30,636 bases of DNA from Synergistales bacterium (GTDB lineage: Bacteria; Synergistota; Synergistia; Synergistales; Aminobacteriaceae): the NCBI GenBank assembly GCA_025997955.1, contig BNVH01000044.1, positions 1 through 30,636 on the forward strand, written 5' to 3'. The position numbers were made by a program, and so were the translations under genes. The notes beneath the pieces are model-generated. The model saw nothing but the letters and a program-made list of their open reading frames with translations, searched no databases and was not told the origin of the DNA. This document shows positions 7,485-15,654 of this stretch, in pieces (positions within the stretch are counted from its first letter, which is position 1; each line of letters opens with the position of its first letter).

Positions 7485-8366
7485 TTGGAAGACAGAAAAA
7501 CAGCCGATTTTTGGTGGAACGTGGAATTGGAGGCCGACGCCTGTAACTTGGCGTCGGAGGAGTGGCTTGCCAATATAGCTGATATGTCCGGCAGCGTAGG
7601 GGCCGAGCTTTTGGACTCAGGCGACAAAAAGGTGCTGCGCGCGTTTTACGTGAGTTCTAAGGATATAACCCACTGGACTTCGGTCTTAGAGAGGATTTTA
7701 GCGAATTTTCCGGGAGTGCGCATAGTCTCCCAATCGAAAGAGGAGCGCAAGGAGTGGAATAAAGACTCCTTGGACGCTTTTCCTCCGATTGACGTCGGGG
7801 TAAACCTCACCGTTATGGCCCCGTGGCACAGGGGCAAGGGCATCGCCGGAAAGATACCGTTCTATATTTATCCGAGCTCGGCGTTTGGCACGGGCTATCA
7901 CGAAAGTACGCAGATAGCCCTCTCCATGATAGAGAGATTTGTCAAAGAGGGCGATACGATAATTGATATAGGCACGGGCTCTGGCATTCTTTTTATCGTC
8001 GCGCTCAAACTTGGCGCAAAGGACGCCGTGGCCCGTGATATAGACCCGACTGTCGTGGCCGAAGCCCTTCGCAATATGGAGCTTAACGGTATACAGCTCG
8101 ATAAGTGCGACTTGCGCGTTGGCACGCTTCTCAAGGGCATTGAGGTGAAAGCCGACATAATGACGGCTAACATTCTGATGGAGCCCAACCTACAGCTCCT
8201 CAAAGTCGCGCGCGCCTCTCTCAAGCCCTCTGGTATAGCTATTTTCTCAGGCATGACCGAAAACGAAAGGCCGAGGTTTTTGGACGCTATGTCTGACGCC
8301 GGAGCTGAGGTTGTCAGCGAGATGACATCTAAGAACTGGTGGGGGTGCGCGGCTAAATTTGTCTGA
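7485..8366 (+). CDS. prmA: Ribosomal protein L11 methyltransferase
   Basis: PrmA methylates lysines and the N-terminus of ribosomal protein L11 with S-adenosylmethionine. The 293-residue length is normal. The N-terminal L11-recognition part is diverged. The PrmA signature F-G-T-G-Y-H-E-S-T is at 134-142, SAM motif I (D-I-G-T-G-S-G-I-L) at 161-169, and the catalytic-loop equivalent A-N-I-L-M-E-P near 229-235. The start is TTG with GGAGGG 7 bases upstream. The 3' end overlaps the next gene by 8 bases, suggesting coupled translation. Confidence 0.93.
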   Translation: MEDRKTADFWWNVELEADACNLASEEWLANIADMSGSVGAELLDSGDKKVLRAFYVSSKDITHWTSVLERILANFPGVRIVSQSKEERKEWNKDSLDAFPPIDVGVNLTVMAPWHRGKGIAGKIPFYIYPSSAFGTGYHESTQIALSMIERFVKEGDTIIDIGTGSGILFIVALKLGAKDAVARDIDPTVVAEALRNMELNGIQLDKCDLRVGTLLKGIEVKADIMTANILMEPNLQLLKVARASLKPSGIAIFSGMTENERPRFLDAMSDAGAEVVSEMTSKNWWGCAAKFV

Positions 8367-9711
8367 AACTTTGCGCGGGCTTCGTGTTTGGATATGCGCG
8401 CTGGGCTGCCGCTCAAATATATATGAGGCCGAGGCTCTGGCCGGGGAGTTGGCCGCGCGCGGAGCCTCTGTAAGCGCGGAGGCCGAGGGCTGCGAGGTCG
8501 CGGTTATCGTCAGCTGCTCCGTGACGGCGACGGCCGACAGAAAATGCCGTCAGGCCGTGCGCAGGGCGCGGCGTGTCTGTGGCGTTGTGGCCGTTTGCGG
8601 CTGTTGGGCTCAGGCCTTGCCGGGCGAGGATGTTTTGAATCTCGGTATAGACATTCTCGCCGGAAGCCGTATGAAGCACCTTCTCCCAGGCGCCATAGAG
8701 GCAAAGCTCGCTTCACCCGGCTCGGCGCCTCTTGAGTTCAGGGGGAAGAACCGAGATGAGGATACCGAGGGCGACGCCAAATGGGATTCTCTTTCTCTTG
8801 ATAGGCCGCGTTTGCGGACGCGCGCTTTTTTGAAAATTCAGGAGGGGTGCGACCATTTTTGTTCTTATTGCGTAATTCCGTTTTTACGCGGACGCTCCGT
8901 CAGCCGAAACCCCGAAGACGTCTTGGCGGAGGTTAAGAGAGTCGTGTCGTCGGGCTGCCGCGAGATTGTCCTGACGGGCATTCACCTCGGAGACTACAGG
9001 ACGGGCGATGTTACGCTGCCCGATTTGATAGATAAACTTTCGGCGCTGCCAGGCTTATCGCGTCTCAGGCTTGGGTCTCTTGAGCCTTTCGCGCTCACTA
9101 CGCCGCTTTTGGACGCCCTCGCCGATTCGCCCATATTCTGCCGTCACTTGCATTTACCAGCGCAGAGCGGAGACGACGGCGTACTGTCCCGTATGAGGCG
9201 CGGGTATAAGGCCGGTGACTTTCTATCCCTTTGCGACTTGGCGAGAGAAAAGCTAAGGGGTGACCTGCATATCAGCAGCGATATTCTCGTGGCCTTTCCG
9301 GGGGAGACGGAAAGCGCTTTCCAGAACACCATGTCCCTTATGGAACGCGCCGCCTTGGGGAGGGTTCACGTTTTCCCTTATTCGCCGCGAAAGGGGACGG
9401 AGGCGTGGTCGTTTGGCGGCAGGGTCGAGCCGCGCGTCGCCTCGGACAGAGTCGCGGCCGCCGCGTCGCTTGGCGAGCGTCTTCTTTCGCGCTACGCGTC
9501 GCGTTTTATCGGAGCTACCGTATCCATTCTCGCGGAGAGCGAGCGCGAGGGCGTTTTAGAGGGCTATTCGCGCAACTTTCTCTCGGTCGAGGCCGAGTTT
9601 GATAAAAAGCTCGAAATAGGACAAAAAATAGGACAAAAAATAGGACGGGAAGTTGACGTTTTAGTCAGACAATGCGCAAACGGCAAATTGAAAGGGGCGC
9701 GTATCCAATGA
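8359..9711 (+). CDS. mtaB: MiaB/MtaB-type tRNA methylthiotransferase
   Basis: This radical-SAM enzyme adds a methylthio group to a modified tRNA base. The MtaB branch acts on t6A at position 37. The N-terminal UPF0004 domain supplies cluster cysteines C17 (L-G-C-R-S-N), C53 (V-S-C-S-V-T) and C82 (C-G-C-W-A-Q). The radical-SAM triad is C164, C168 and C171 in G-C-D-H-F-C-S-Y-C. A TRAM-like C-terminus (about 385-450) includes a tandem I-G-Q-K repeat encoded by a 12-base duplication near 9615-9650. The MtaB assignment over MiaB rests on the S-V-T-A-T-A-D-R-K pattern, close to the T-V-T-A-E-A-D-R-K of MtaB proteins. The TTG start lies inside prmA; TTG at 8374 is an alternative. It overlaps the next gene by ATGA. 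Confidence 0.85.
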   Translation: MSETLRGLRVWICALGCRSNIYEAEALAGELAARGASVSAEAEGCEVAVIVSCSVTATADRKCRQAVRRARRVCGVVAVCGCWAQALPGEDVLNLGIDILAGSRMKHLLPGAIEAKLASPGSAPLEFRGKNRDEDTEGDAKWDSLSLDRPRLRTRAFLKIQEGCDHFCSYCVIPFLRGRSVSRNPEDVLAEVKRVVSSGCREIVLTGIHLGDYRTGDVTLPDLIDKLSALPGLSRLRLGSLEPFALTTPLLDALADSPIFCRHLHLPAQSGDDGVLSRMRRGYKAGDFLSLCDLAREKLRGDLHISSDILVAFPGETESAFQNTMSLMERAALGRVHVFPYSPRKGTEAWSFGGRVEPRVASDRVAAAASLGERLLSRYASRFIGATVSILAESEREGVLEGYSRNFLSVEAEFDKKLEIGQKIGQKIGREVDVLVRQCANGKLKGARIQ

Positions 9712-11321
9712 ATAGAGATGACGCCGTTATCGGCATAGACTTGGGGACGCGCAACGCCCTCTGCGCCGTGTTGGACGAGCGCAAGCGCCCCGTCATCATA
9801 CCGAACCGCCGAGGCAAGACCTCCACGCCGTCTGTGGTGGGCTGGGATAACGGGTGGGTCGTAGGCGACGACGCCGTGAGGCTGTCGTTGAAGGGCAGCG
9901 CTTCCGTGTGGTGGGACATAAAGCGCAAAGTCGGGGGAGATTTCAGGGCGTCTTGCGGGGGCAAGAGCTATTCGCCAGAGGATATTCTCGTTCCACTGCT
10001 TCGCTCGCAAAGAGAGGACGCCGAGGTGTTTTTGGGACAGATAGTACGCTCTTGCGTCTTGGCCGTCCCCGCCTGTTTTTCACTCTCTCAGCGCGAGGCC
10101 TTGAGGCGCGCCGCCGCCGCCGCCGGGCTTGCCGAGTCCCGTATTGTAAACGAACCCACAGCCGCCGCCCTCGCTTTTGGCATGGAGGGGCGTTTTTTGA
10201 TTCTTGACTTTGGGGCCGGAACAGTCGACGTCTCCGTCGTGGAGAGCGAGAACAACGTCTGGCAGGTTTTGGAGAGCGTGGGCAGTCCGGGGCTCGGCGG
10301 CTATGACTTTGACTTGGCTCTCGCCGAGTGGCTGAGAGAGCGACTCAGAATAGAGCCGCTCGCGACCGAGGACCCGCGCAGGCAGTCTTTGATAATGGAG
10401 GCCGAAAACATAAAAATAGCTCTGTCGTCATGCGAAAGTTTCAGGTGGACGCCGCCGGCCTGGGACGGAAACAGCGGCGGGCGCGACAACTCCATAACGG
10501 TAGAGCGAACGGATATAGAGCGCCTGACGCGCTTTTCCATCAGGCGCATGACTCATTCGGTCAGGCGCATGTGGGAGCGCTATAAGCCCGAACACCTTCT
10601 GCTCGTCGGGGGGTCGAGCCGCATACCTCTCCTTCATGAGATTTTAGAAAAAGAGATAACCAAGCCGGAGAGGCTTTGCCTCTGCGCGGAAGAATCGGTC
10701 GCCGCTGGGGCGGCGCTTTGCTCTATGATAGGAGAAGAAAGGCTGCTTTTGGACGTGCTTTCGGGGGATATAGGGGTCACTCTCGAACCCGATAACTCAA
10801 GCGAACCGAAAATCTTGGCGTACGCCGGTTCTCCGCTGCCCATCTCGACAAGGGTGTCGTTTGGCAATCGGTCAGCGAAAAAAGACAAACCGACCAAGAT
10901 AGTGGTGTTTCAGAACATGGGAGATATGAATGAAGACGACGCCCCCGCTCGCCGGACGGTCTTGTCGGAGCTCAATATTGAGCCTGAGACCGACTCGGAC
11001 GTCACGCTTTACTGTGAGCTTTCGCCGTCGGGCGAGCTTGTTCTGAGGGCGAAATTGGGCGCCATTTTTGCGGACATGCCGCTTTTTTCCGGCACGGACT
11101 TGAACTCCAAGGGCAAAAGAACAGACGGTCTCAAGCTGCGCTTGGCGTCGCTTGAGATGTCCATGTCGGAGGCGCAAAAGGACAAGCTCTGCGCCGTAAC
11201 GCGCCTGATCGAAAAATTAGACGCGTTTGAAAATGGCGAAGCGGGCAAGGGAATCATGGGCAGGGAAATCATGGAGGGGCTTGTCAAAGACCTTGAAGCT
11301 GCGCTATTATTTCAAAAATAG
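9708..11321 (+). CDS. Divergent Hsp70 (DnaK-like) chaperone
   Basis: The protein has 537 residues, against about 610-640 for DnaK. The nucleotide-binding domain is intact: D-L-G-T-R-N (11-16; Arg replaces the second Thr of DLGTTN), I-K-R (K72, matching DnaK K70), N-E-P-T-A-A-A (148-154), D-F-G-A-G-T-V-D (167-174) and V-G-G-S-S-R-I-P (300-307). The usual D-V-T-P-L-S-L-G segment at the start of the substrate domain is replaced by D-V-L-S-G-D-I-G. The substrate beta domain is diverged and the helical lid is only about 55 residues. It is therefore a specialised Hsp70, not the housekeeping DnaK. The ATG overlaps the mtaB stop, with AAAGGGG 11 bases upstream. A J-domain gene follows, almost certainly its partner. 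Confidence 0.88.
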   Translation: MNRDDAVIGIDLGTRNALCAVLDERKRPVIIPNRRGKTSTPSVVGWDNGWVVGDDAVRLSLKGSASVWWDIKRKVGGDFRASCGGKSYSPEDILVPLLRSQREDAEVFLGQIVRSCVLAVPACFSLSQREALRRAAAAAGLAESRIVNEPTAAALAFGMEGRFLILDFGAGTVDVSVVESENNVWQVLESVGSPGLGGYDFDLALAEWLRERLRIEPLATEDPRRQSLIMEAENIKIALSSCESFRWTPPAWDGNSGGRDNSITVERTDIERLTRFSIRRMTHSVRRMWERYKPEHLLLVGGSSRIPLLHEILEKEITKPERLCLCAEESVAAGAALCSMIGEERLLLDVLSGDIGVTLEPDNSSEPKILAYAGSPLPISTRVSFGNRSAKKDKPTKIVVFQNMGDMNEDDAPARRTVLSELNIEPETDSDVTLYCELSPSGELVLRAKLGAIFADMPLFSGTDLNSKGKRTDGLKLRLASLEMSMSEAQKDKLCAVTRLIEKLDAFENGEAGKGIMGREIMEGLVKDLEAALLFQK

Positions 11322-11322
11322 C

Positions 11323-11352
11323 TTTAAAAAATATTTTTTAAACATGTTTAAA
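11323..11352. repeat. Two overlapping perfect palindromes
   Basis: Between the Hsp70 and J-protein genes, 11323-11342 is a 20-bp perfect palindrome of T, A and one central TA. It overlaps 11337-11352, a 16-bp perfect palindrome centred on CATG. The sequence CATGTTTAAA is repeated at 11343 and 11357. These could be an operator, or transcript stem-loops setting the ratio of the two chaperone genes. Confidence 0.6.
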
Positions 11353-11381
11353 AGAGCATGTTTAAATAGAGAAGGATGCTT

Positions 11382-12437
11382 ATGGATGTTTCTTTTGAAA
11401 TAGCTCGTAATCTGCGCACTTTGGGACTTCCGCCCGGAGCTAACGCCTCCGACGTGAGAGCCGCCTTTCGCGCGCTCGCCAGGACGTATCACCCAGACAT
11501 TACCGGGCGCGGCGGCGCGCGCCGTTTTGAGCGAATTACGGGAGCTTATACATTTCTAAAAAACCTTCCGCAGGACGAACTTCTGCAAATAGACATGCCC
11601 CGCGCCGCCGATAGCCCTAAACCCAAGCGGGAAAAAGAAAAAAGTGGCGGTTGGTTTTCGAGAGTGGGAAACCCTATGGCTTGGCGCGCAAATCGGCGTG
11701 AAAAACTTAAAAAAGAGGTGAGCGCGCGAGAGCGGGAGAAGCGCGAAGCGGAGGAGCGCGAAGCGCGCGTAAAACAGGAGCTTATCGACGCCGCTCTGTC
11801 CCGCGCCGAAAAGAAAGTCGAGGCCGTCTTAGAGCGCCTGACGCGCGAGACGAAAGAGTTGGACGCGCAAAGCCTGGTTTTGCGGTTATCGAGCGATGTC
11901 TCTCAGGTGAGACATCTCGCCTTATCGGTCCTCGGACGAAGCGCGGACAGCCCCGAAGCCCTGAGAGCCATAGAGACCATGCTCAAAAATCACAATATAG
12001 ACGAGAAGACCGCTCGTTTGGTGGCGCTCCTTCCCTTATCGAAAGAAAACCGTAAACGCCTCGCCGAGTCCCTTGCCGACAGAGCGCCGATCATGCCCGA
12101 TTTTTTCTTGGTATGGCTTTTGAATATGAGGGAGACGATGTTTATGGACTACGCCACGCTTGAGCGATACATTCAAAAAGCGTCCCCGCACGGCGCGGCC
12201 TCTATGCTGAGAATTTGGCCGAAGGGGCGTTTTCTGTCCGTTCGCGTCTTGGAAGAGCTTCTCTCAAGAGAGGATGAGGGCTATCTCACACCCCTTTTGA
12301 GCGCGATGAAACAGAGGGGCGTACCATGCCCCATCTCTTGCCGTGCCCGACTGAGCGCGCTTTTGGAGCATCCGAACTCCGTGGTGCGCGTCTATGCGCG
12401 TTCTCTTGGGGAGACTATCTATGGAGGCGTCAAATGA
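11382..12437 (+). CDS. J-domain protein with helical-repeat C-terminus
   Basis: The protein has 351 residues from the ATG at 11382, which has GAAGG 6 bases upstream. The in-frame ATG at 11376 abuts the SD and is less likely. Residues 5-65 are a J domain with Y-H-P-D (H37-P38-D39). A Lys/Glu/Arg-rich coiled-coil-like stretch follows (about 80-150). The rest is all helical and Leu-rich, with repeating patterns such as V-R-H-L-A-L-S-V-L-G and V-V-R-V-Y-A-R-S-L-G that look like HEAT-type repeats. It should activate the adjacent Hsp70 and use the repeat scaffold to bind a specific client or complex. It ends in an ATGA overlap with hutI, so translation is coupled. The HEAT call is by eye. Confidence 0.82.
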   Translation: MDVSFEIARNLRTLGLPPGANASDVRAAFRALARTYHPDITGRGGARRFERITGAYTFLKNLPQDELLQIDMPRAADSPKPKREKEKSGGWFSRVGNPMAWRANRREKLKKEVSAREREKREAEEREARVKQELIDAALSRAEKKVEAVLERLTRETKELDAQSLVLRLSSDVSQVRHLALSVLGRSADSPEALRAIETMLKNHNIDEKTARLVALLPLSKENRKRLAESLADRAPIMPDFFLVWLLNMRETMFMDYATLERYIQKASPHGAASMLRIWPKGRFLSVRVLEELLSREDEGYLTPLLSAMKQRGVPCPISCRARLSALLEHPNSVVRVYARSLGETIYGGVK

Positions 12438-13684
12438 AACAGCATGTTGAGCTTGTCATAAAAAACGCGCGCGAACTTTTGACCTGCAAGGAGGACTCGC
12501 CCGATCTCATCGGCTTGATCAAAAACGGATGGGTGGCCGTGGGCGGCGGTAAAATCGTCGCAGTGGGGACGGAGGAGACCGTCAAGCCGTTTATATCCGA
12601 CAGTGCTCAGGTGATAGACGCTACAGGCCGCGTGGTGGCTCCCGGCTTTGTGGACAGCCACACTCATCTTGTGTTCGGCGGCACAAGAGTAGGGGAGTAC
12701 TTCGCCAAAATAGAAAATTTGCCGGACGAGGAAATAAAACGCCGCGGCATCAAGATAGGCATACTTACGACGCTTGAACCCACAAGAGAGCATGACCTTG
12801 AGACGCTGTACAGCGAGAGCGCCTCGCGTGTCGCGGATATGATAGTCTCAGGCACAACTACGGTCGAGAGCAAGAGCGGCTATGGCTTGGATAGAGAGAC
12901 GGAGCTGAAGCAGCTGAAAGTGAACAAACTTCTCGAAGAGCGTCTGCCGATAAGCGTCGCCTCGACGTTTCTTGGGGCTCACGGATGGCCTCACGATATG
13001 GAAAAAAATAAGTATATAGATTTTCTGCTGAACGAGATGATACCGCTTGTCGGGGATGGCAAATTAGCTGAGTTCTGCGACGCCTGGTGCGACGAGGGGC
13101 ACTTCACGGCTAAGGAATGCGGAATTATCCTTGAGGCCGGCTTGAAGGCTGGCATGAGGCCCAAACTTCACGAGGGCGGATATTCTTATATAGGCGGCGC
13201 GGAGGTGGCGGCTGACCTGAAAGCCGCGTCCGCCGACCATCTGAACTACGACCCGAGAAGCTCTCTCAGGAAGCTCGCTCTTGCCAGGACGGTGGGCTGC
13301 CCGCTGCCCGGAATAGATTTCGCCGTGGGGCATGTTTTGCCCTTTGACCCAAAGCCGATGATAGAGGAGGGGCTTGAGCTCGCCATCGCCACTAACTGCT
13401 GTCCGGGCTGCTGGTGCACCTCCATGCCGTTTATAATAGTGCTGGCCTGCCGCAATCATGGCATGTCCTCCGAGCGGGCCATAAGGGCCGCCACGATAGC
13501 CGGGGCGAAAGCGCTCGCCCGCGAAGACCGGGTAGGCTCAATAGAGGTGGGCAAAAACGCGGATATTCAAATATGGAACCTCGAACGTCACGAGGACATA
13601 GCCTATCACTACATGACAAACCCGGTGTCGCTCGTCATCAAGGACGGCCGCGTAGTGGCGCGAAACTCAATGCTGGATATTTGA
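12434..13684 (+). CDS. hutI: Imidazolonepropionase-like amidohydrolase
   Basis: HutI opens the imidazolone ring to form formiminoglutamate in histidine breakdown. From the ATG at 12434 (GGAGG 7 bases upstream, ATGA overlap with the J gene) it has 416 residues, the family length. Visible motifs are D-S-H-T-H (H76, H78), K-S-G-Y-G-L (147-152), G-A-H-G-W-P (H183), C-D-A-W-C-D-E-G and H246. The expected A-T-D segment is A-T-N-C-C-P-G-C-W: Asn321 stands where the metal-binding and catalytic Asp is expected. This could mean loss or change of activity. No hutH, hutU or formimidoyltransferase genes are nearby; it sits at the end of a chaperone/RNA-modification run. Confidence 0.85.
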   Translation: MKQHVELVIKNARELLTCKEDSPDLIGLIKNGWVAVGGGKIVAVGTEETVKPFISDSAQVIDATGRVVAPGFVDSHTHLVFGGTRVGEYFAKIENLPDEEIKRRGIKIGILTTLEPTREHDLETLYSESASRVADMIVSGTTTVESKSGYGLDRETELKQLKVNKLLEERLPISVASTFLGAHGWPHDMEKNKYIDFLLNEMIPLVGDGKLAEFCDAWCDEGHFTAKECGIILEAGLKAGMRPKLHEGGYSYIGGAEVAADLKAASADHLNYDPRSSLRKLALARTVGCPLPGIDFAVGHVLPFDPKPMIEEGLELAIATNCCPGCWCTSMPFIIVLACRNHGMSSERAIRAATIAGAKALAREDRVGSIEVGKNADIQIWNLERHEDIAYHYMTNPVSLVIKDGRVVARNSMLDI

Positions 13685-13743
13685 AGTATCGCACGTTGCG
13701 CGAGTTACTATATTCTAAATAATTTACTTGGAGGTTACGCAAA

Positions 13744-14292
13744 ATGGTCAATCTCGAAAAGGGGCAGAAGATTTCTCTTGAAAAAGAGGCGGGCAAGAAG
13801 CTGACGAAAGTCGTCATGGGGTTGGGGTGGGACGCAGCCGTCAAGGGCAAGAACATCGACCTTGACGCCTCATGCGTCATGTTTGACGCCAACAAAAAGC
13901 AAAAGGACACGGTTTGGTTCCGTCAACTGAAGAGCAAGGACGGCAGCGTCATACATACCGGCGACAACCTCACGGGGGACGGAGAGGGAGACGACGAGCA
14001 GATAATCGTCAACTTGGACAAGGTGCCAGCCGACATAGCGGCTCTTGTTTTCACCGTCAACAGCTTCACCGGACAGAATTTCGGCAGCGTGGCGAACGCC
14101 GTTTGTCATATCATGGACGAAAAGGGCGCGGAAGTGGCGCTTTACAAACTATCGGGCGGTGGAAACAACACCGCTATGATTATGGCGAAAGTGTACAGGC
14201 ATAACGGCGAATGGAAGATGCACGCGATAGGACAGCCGGCGGACGGCAAGACTTTCAACGATTTAATGCCGGTCATTCAGACTGTTTTGTAG
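13744..14292 (+). CDS. TerD-family calcium-binding protein
   Basis: The 182-residue single TerD domain has the N-terminal L-E-K-G-Q-K-I-S-L, the D-L-D-A-S motif and the acidic calcium-site segment H-T-G-D-N-L-T-G-D-G-E-G-D-D-E near residues 76-90. TerD proteins are linked to tellurite, phage and stress resistance, usually in multi-gene ter clusters. Here the gene is alone: no terC, terZ, terA or terB is present. GGAGG precedes the ATG. A 59-base gap after hutI may carry its own promoter, though none stands out. It ends convergent with radA across 12 bases, with no hairpin between them. Confidence 0.9.
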   Translation: MVNLEKGQKISLEKEAGKKLTKVVMGLGWDAAVKGKNIDLDASCVMFDANKKQKDTVWFRQLKSKDGSVIHTGDNLTGDGEGDDEQIIVNLDKVPADIAALVFTVNSFTGQNFGSVANAVCHIMDEKGAEVALYKLSGGGNNTAMIMAKVYRHNGEWKMHAIGQPADGKTFNDLMPVIQTVL

Positions 14293-14304
14293 AAAATCCC
14301 TATA

Positions 14305-15654
14305 TCAACAAATTCCGCTGGCCTTGAGCGCTTCGCTTAGGCTGTTTACTTTTTTTATCTCCATATTTTTGGGCCAGGACGAGTCGTTTTTTTCACGCGC
14401 GCTTATGATGGCGCGCGTTATTCCGAGGCGCTCGGCCTCGCGGAGGCGTGAGGATACGCGCGTGACGGGCCTCACCTCGCCGGCCAAGCCCACCTCGCCG
14501 AGCCAGCAGGAGTTTGCGAGCGCCGGTCTGTCAAGGAGCGCGGAGGCCAAGGAGACGCAGGCCGCGAGGTCGGCGGACGGGTCTTGGATAAAGAGCCCGC
14601 CCGCGATGTTCAGATACAGGTCGTAAGCGCCGCAGACGACGCCGGCGCGCTTTTCGAGCACCGCCGCGAGAAGCTGAAAGCGGTTCAGCTCAATGCCCCG
14701 AGATGTGCGCTTGGGGTAGGGAAAAGGGGTCGGCGCCGCCAACGTCTGCACTTCGGCGACAAGAGGCGTCGAGCCCTCTAAAGCTATGGTCATAGCCACG
14801 CCGCTAACGACTGAGTCAGAGCGGTTCCAGTACAGTCCGCTCTTGTCCTCTACGGCTTGCAGCCCGTCCTCTTTCATCTCGAACACGCCAAGCTCGTCCG
14901 TGCCTCCGTAGCGGTTTTTGGCGCTCCGCAGCATTCTGTAAGACGAATATCCCTCGCCCGAAAACGACAGCACGACGTCGACCATATGCTCAAGCAGCAT
15001 AGGCCCCGCTATTTTTCCGTCCTTTGTTATATGCCCTACCAATACGGCCGGGACGCTCATGGCGCGGGCTTTGTCTATGACGAGCTGCGCTACGGTTCTC
15101 ACCTGAGCCGGCGTGCCGGGCCAACCCTCCGAGGGCGTATCGGGATTTTGAACTCGCATGGCCTGAACGCTGTCTATCACAAAAAACCCTATGTCGCCCG
15201 CCACGCGCGATAGGGCGTCCTCTATATCCGACCCGCAAAATAGAAGCAAATTTTCGCTCTTTATGCCAAGGCGCGAAGCTCTGAGAGCCACCTGCGCGCT
15301 TGACTCCTCGCCTGATATGTAGAGAACCGAAACTCCGGCCTCCGCCATAAATCCGCAAGCCTGAAGCAGTAGCGTGGATTTGCCTATGCCGGGCTGTCCG
15401 CCGAGCAAAACAACCCCGCCCGGCACAAGCCCTCCGCCCGTCACGCGGTCAAGCTCCTTTATGCCGGAGGAGATTCGAGCGGGAGGCGTCACCGACACGG
15501 CGCTCACCACCTCTACGCGGCTCTTTGGCGCGTGACTCGCTTCCGCGTGAGGCCCTAGAGTCCCCCACGCCCCGCAGGACGGGCACTTACCCGTCTTTGT
15601 GACGGTCGAAAAGCCGCACTCAGAACAAATATAGCGCGTCACATGCTCTCCCAA
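14305..15654 (-). CDS. radA: DNA repair protein RadA (Sms)
   Basis: RadA is a RecA-like ATPase that promotes branch migration in recombinational repair. Its domains are in the usual order. An N-terminal C4 zinc finger has C10, C13, C24 and C27. The ATPase has Walker A G-G-Q-P-G-I-G-K-S at 85-93 and the RadA-specific K-N-R-Y-G at 246-250. The C-terminus is a Lon-like domain. The 449 residues are normal length. The TTG start lies inside trmFO. A GTG at 15642, overlapping the trmFO stop as GTGA, would shorten the protein by 4 residues and is equally plausible. It is the last gene of the topA-trmFO-radA run. Confidence 0.95.
   Translation of the reverse strand: MGEHVTRYICSECGFSTVTKTGKCPSCGAWGTLGPHAEASHAPKSRVEVVSAVSVTPPARISSGIKELDRVTGGGLVPGGVVLLGGQPGIGKSTLLLQACGFMAEAGVSVLYISGEESSAQVALRASRLGIKSENLLLFCGSDIEDALSRVAGDIGFFVIDSVQAMRVQNPDTPSEGWPGTPAQVRTVAQLVIDKARAMSVPAVLVGHITKDGKIAGPMLLEHMVDVVLSFSGEGYSSYRMLRSAKNRYGGTDELGVFEMKEDGLQAVEDKSGLYWNRSDSVVSGVAMTIALEGSTPLVAEVQTLAAPTPFPYPKRTSRGIELNRFQLLAAVLEKRAGVVCGAYDLYLNIAGGLFIQDPSADLAACVSLASALLDRPALANSCWLGEVGLAGEVRPVTRVSSRLREAERLGITRAIISAREKNDSSWPKNMEIKKVNSLSEALKASGIC

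Noticed and set aside
9612..9650. Tandem 12-base repeat near the end of mtaB
   Set aside because: It is a small in-frame duplication (I-G-Q-K) in a loop of the TRAM region and does not resemble a mobile or CRISPR repeat.
9672..9707. Upstream ATG for the Hsp70
   Set aside because: It lies inside mtaB and adds residues not seen before the conserved V-I-G-I-D-L-G. The ATGA overlap at 9708 has an SD.
12326..12433. Upstream start for hutI
   Set aside because: It would overlap the J-protein gene by over 100 bases. The ATG at 12434 has GGAGG and a typical stop-start overlap.
13744..14292. TerD gene as part of a tellurite/phage-defence cluster
   Set aside because: No other ter genes are present; it is a lone gene after hutI, convergent with radA.
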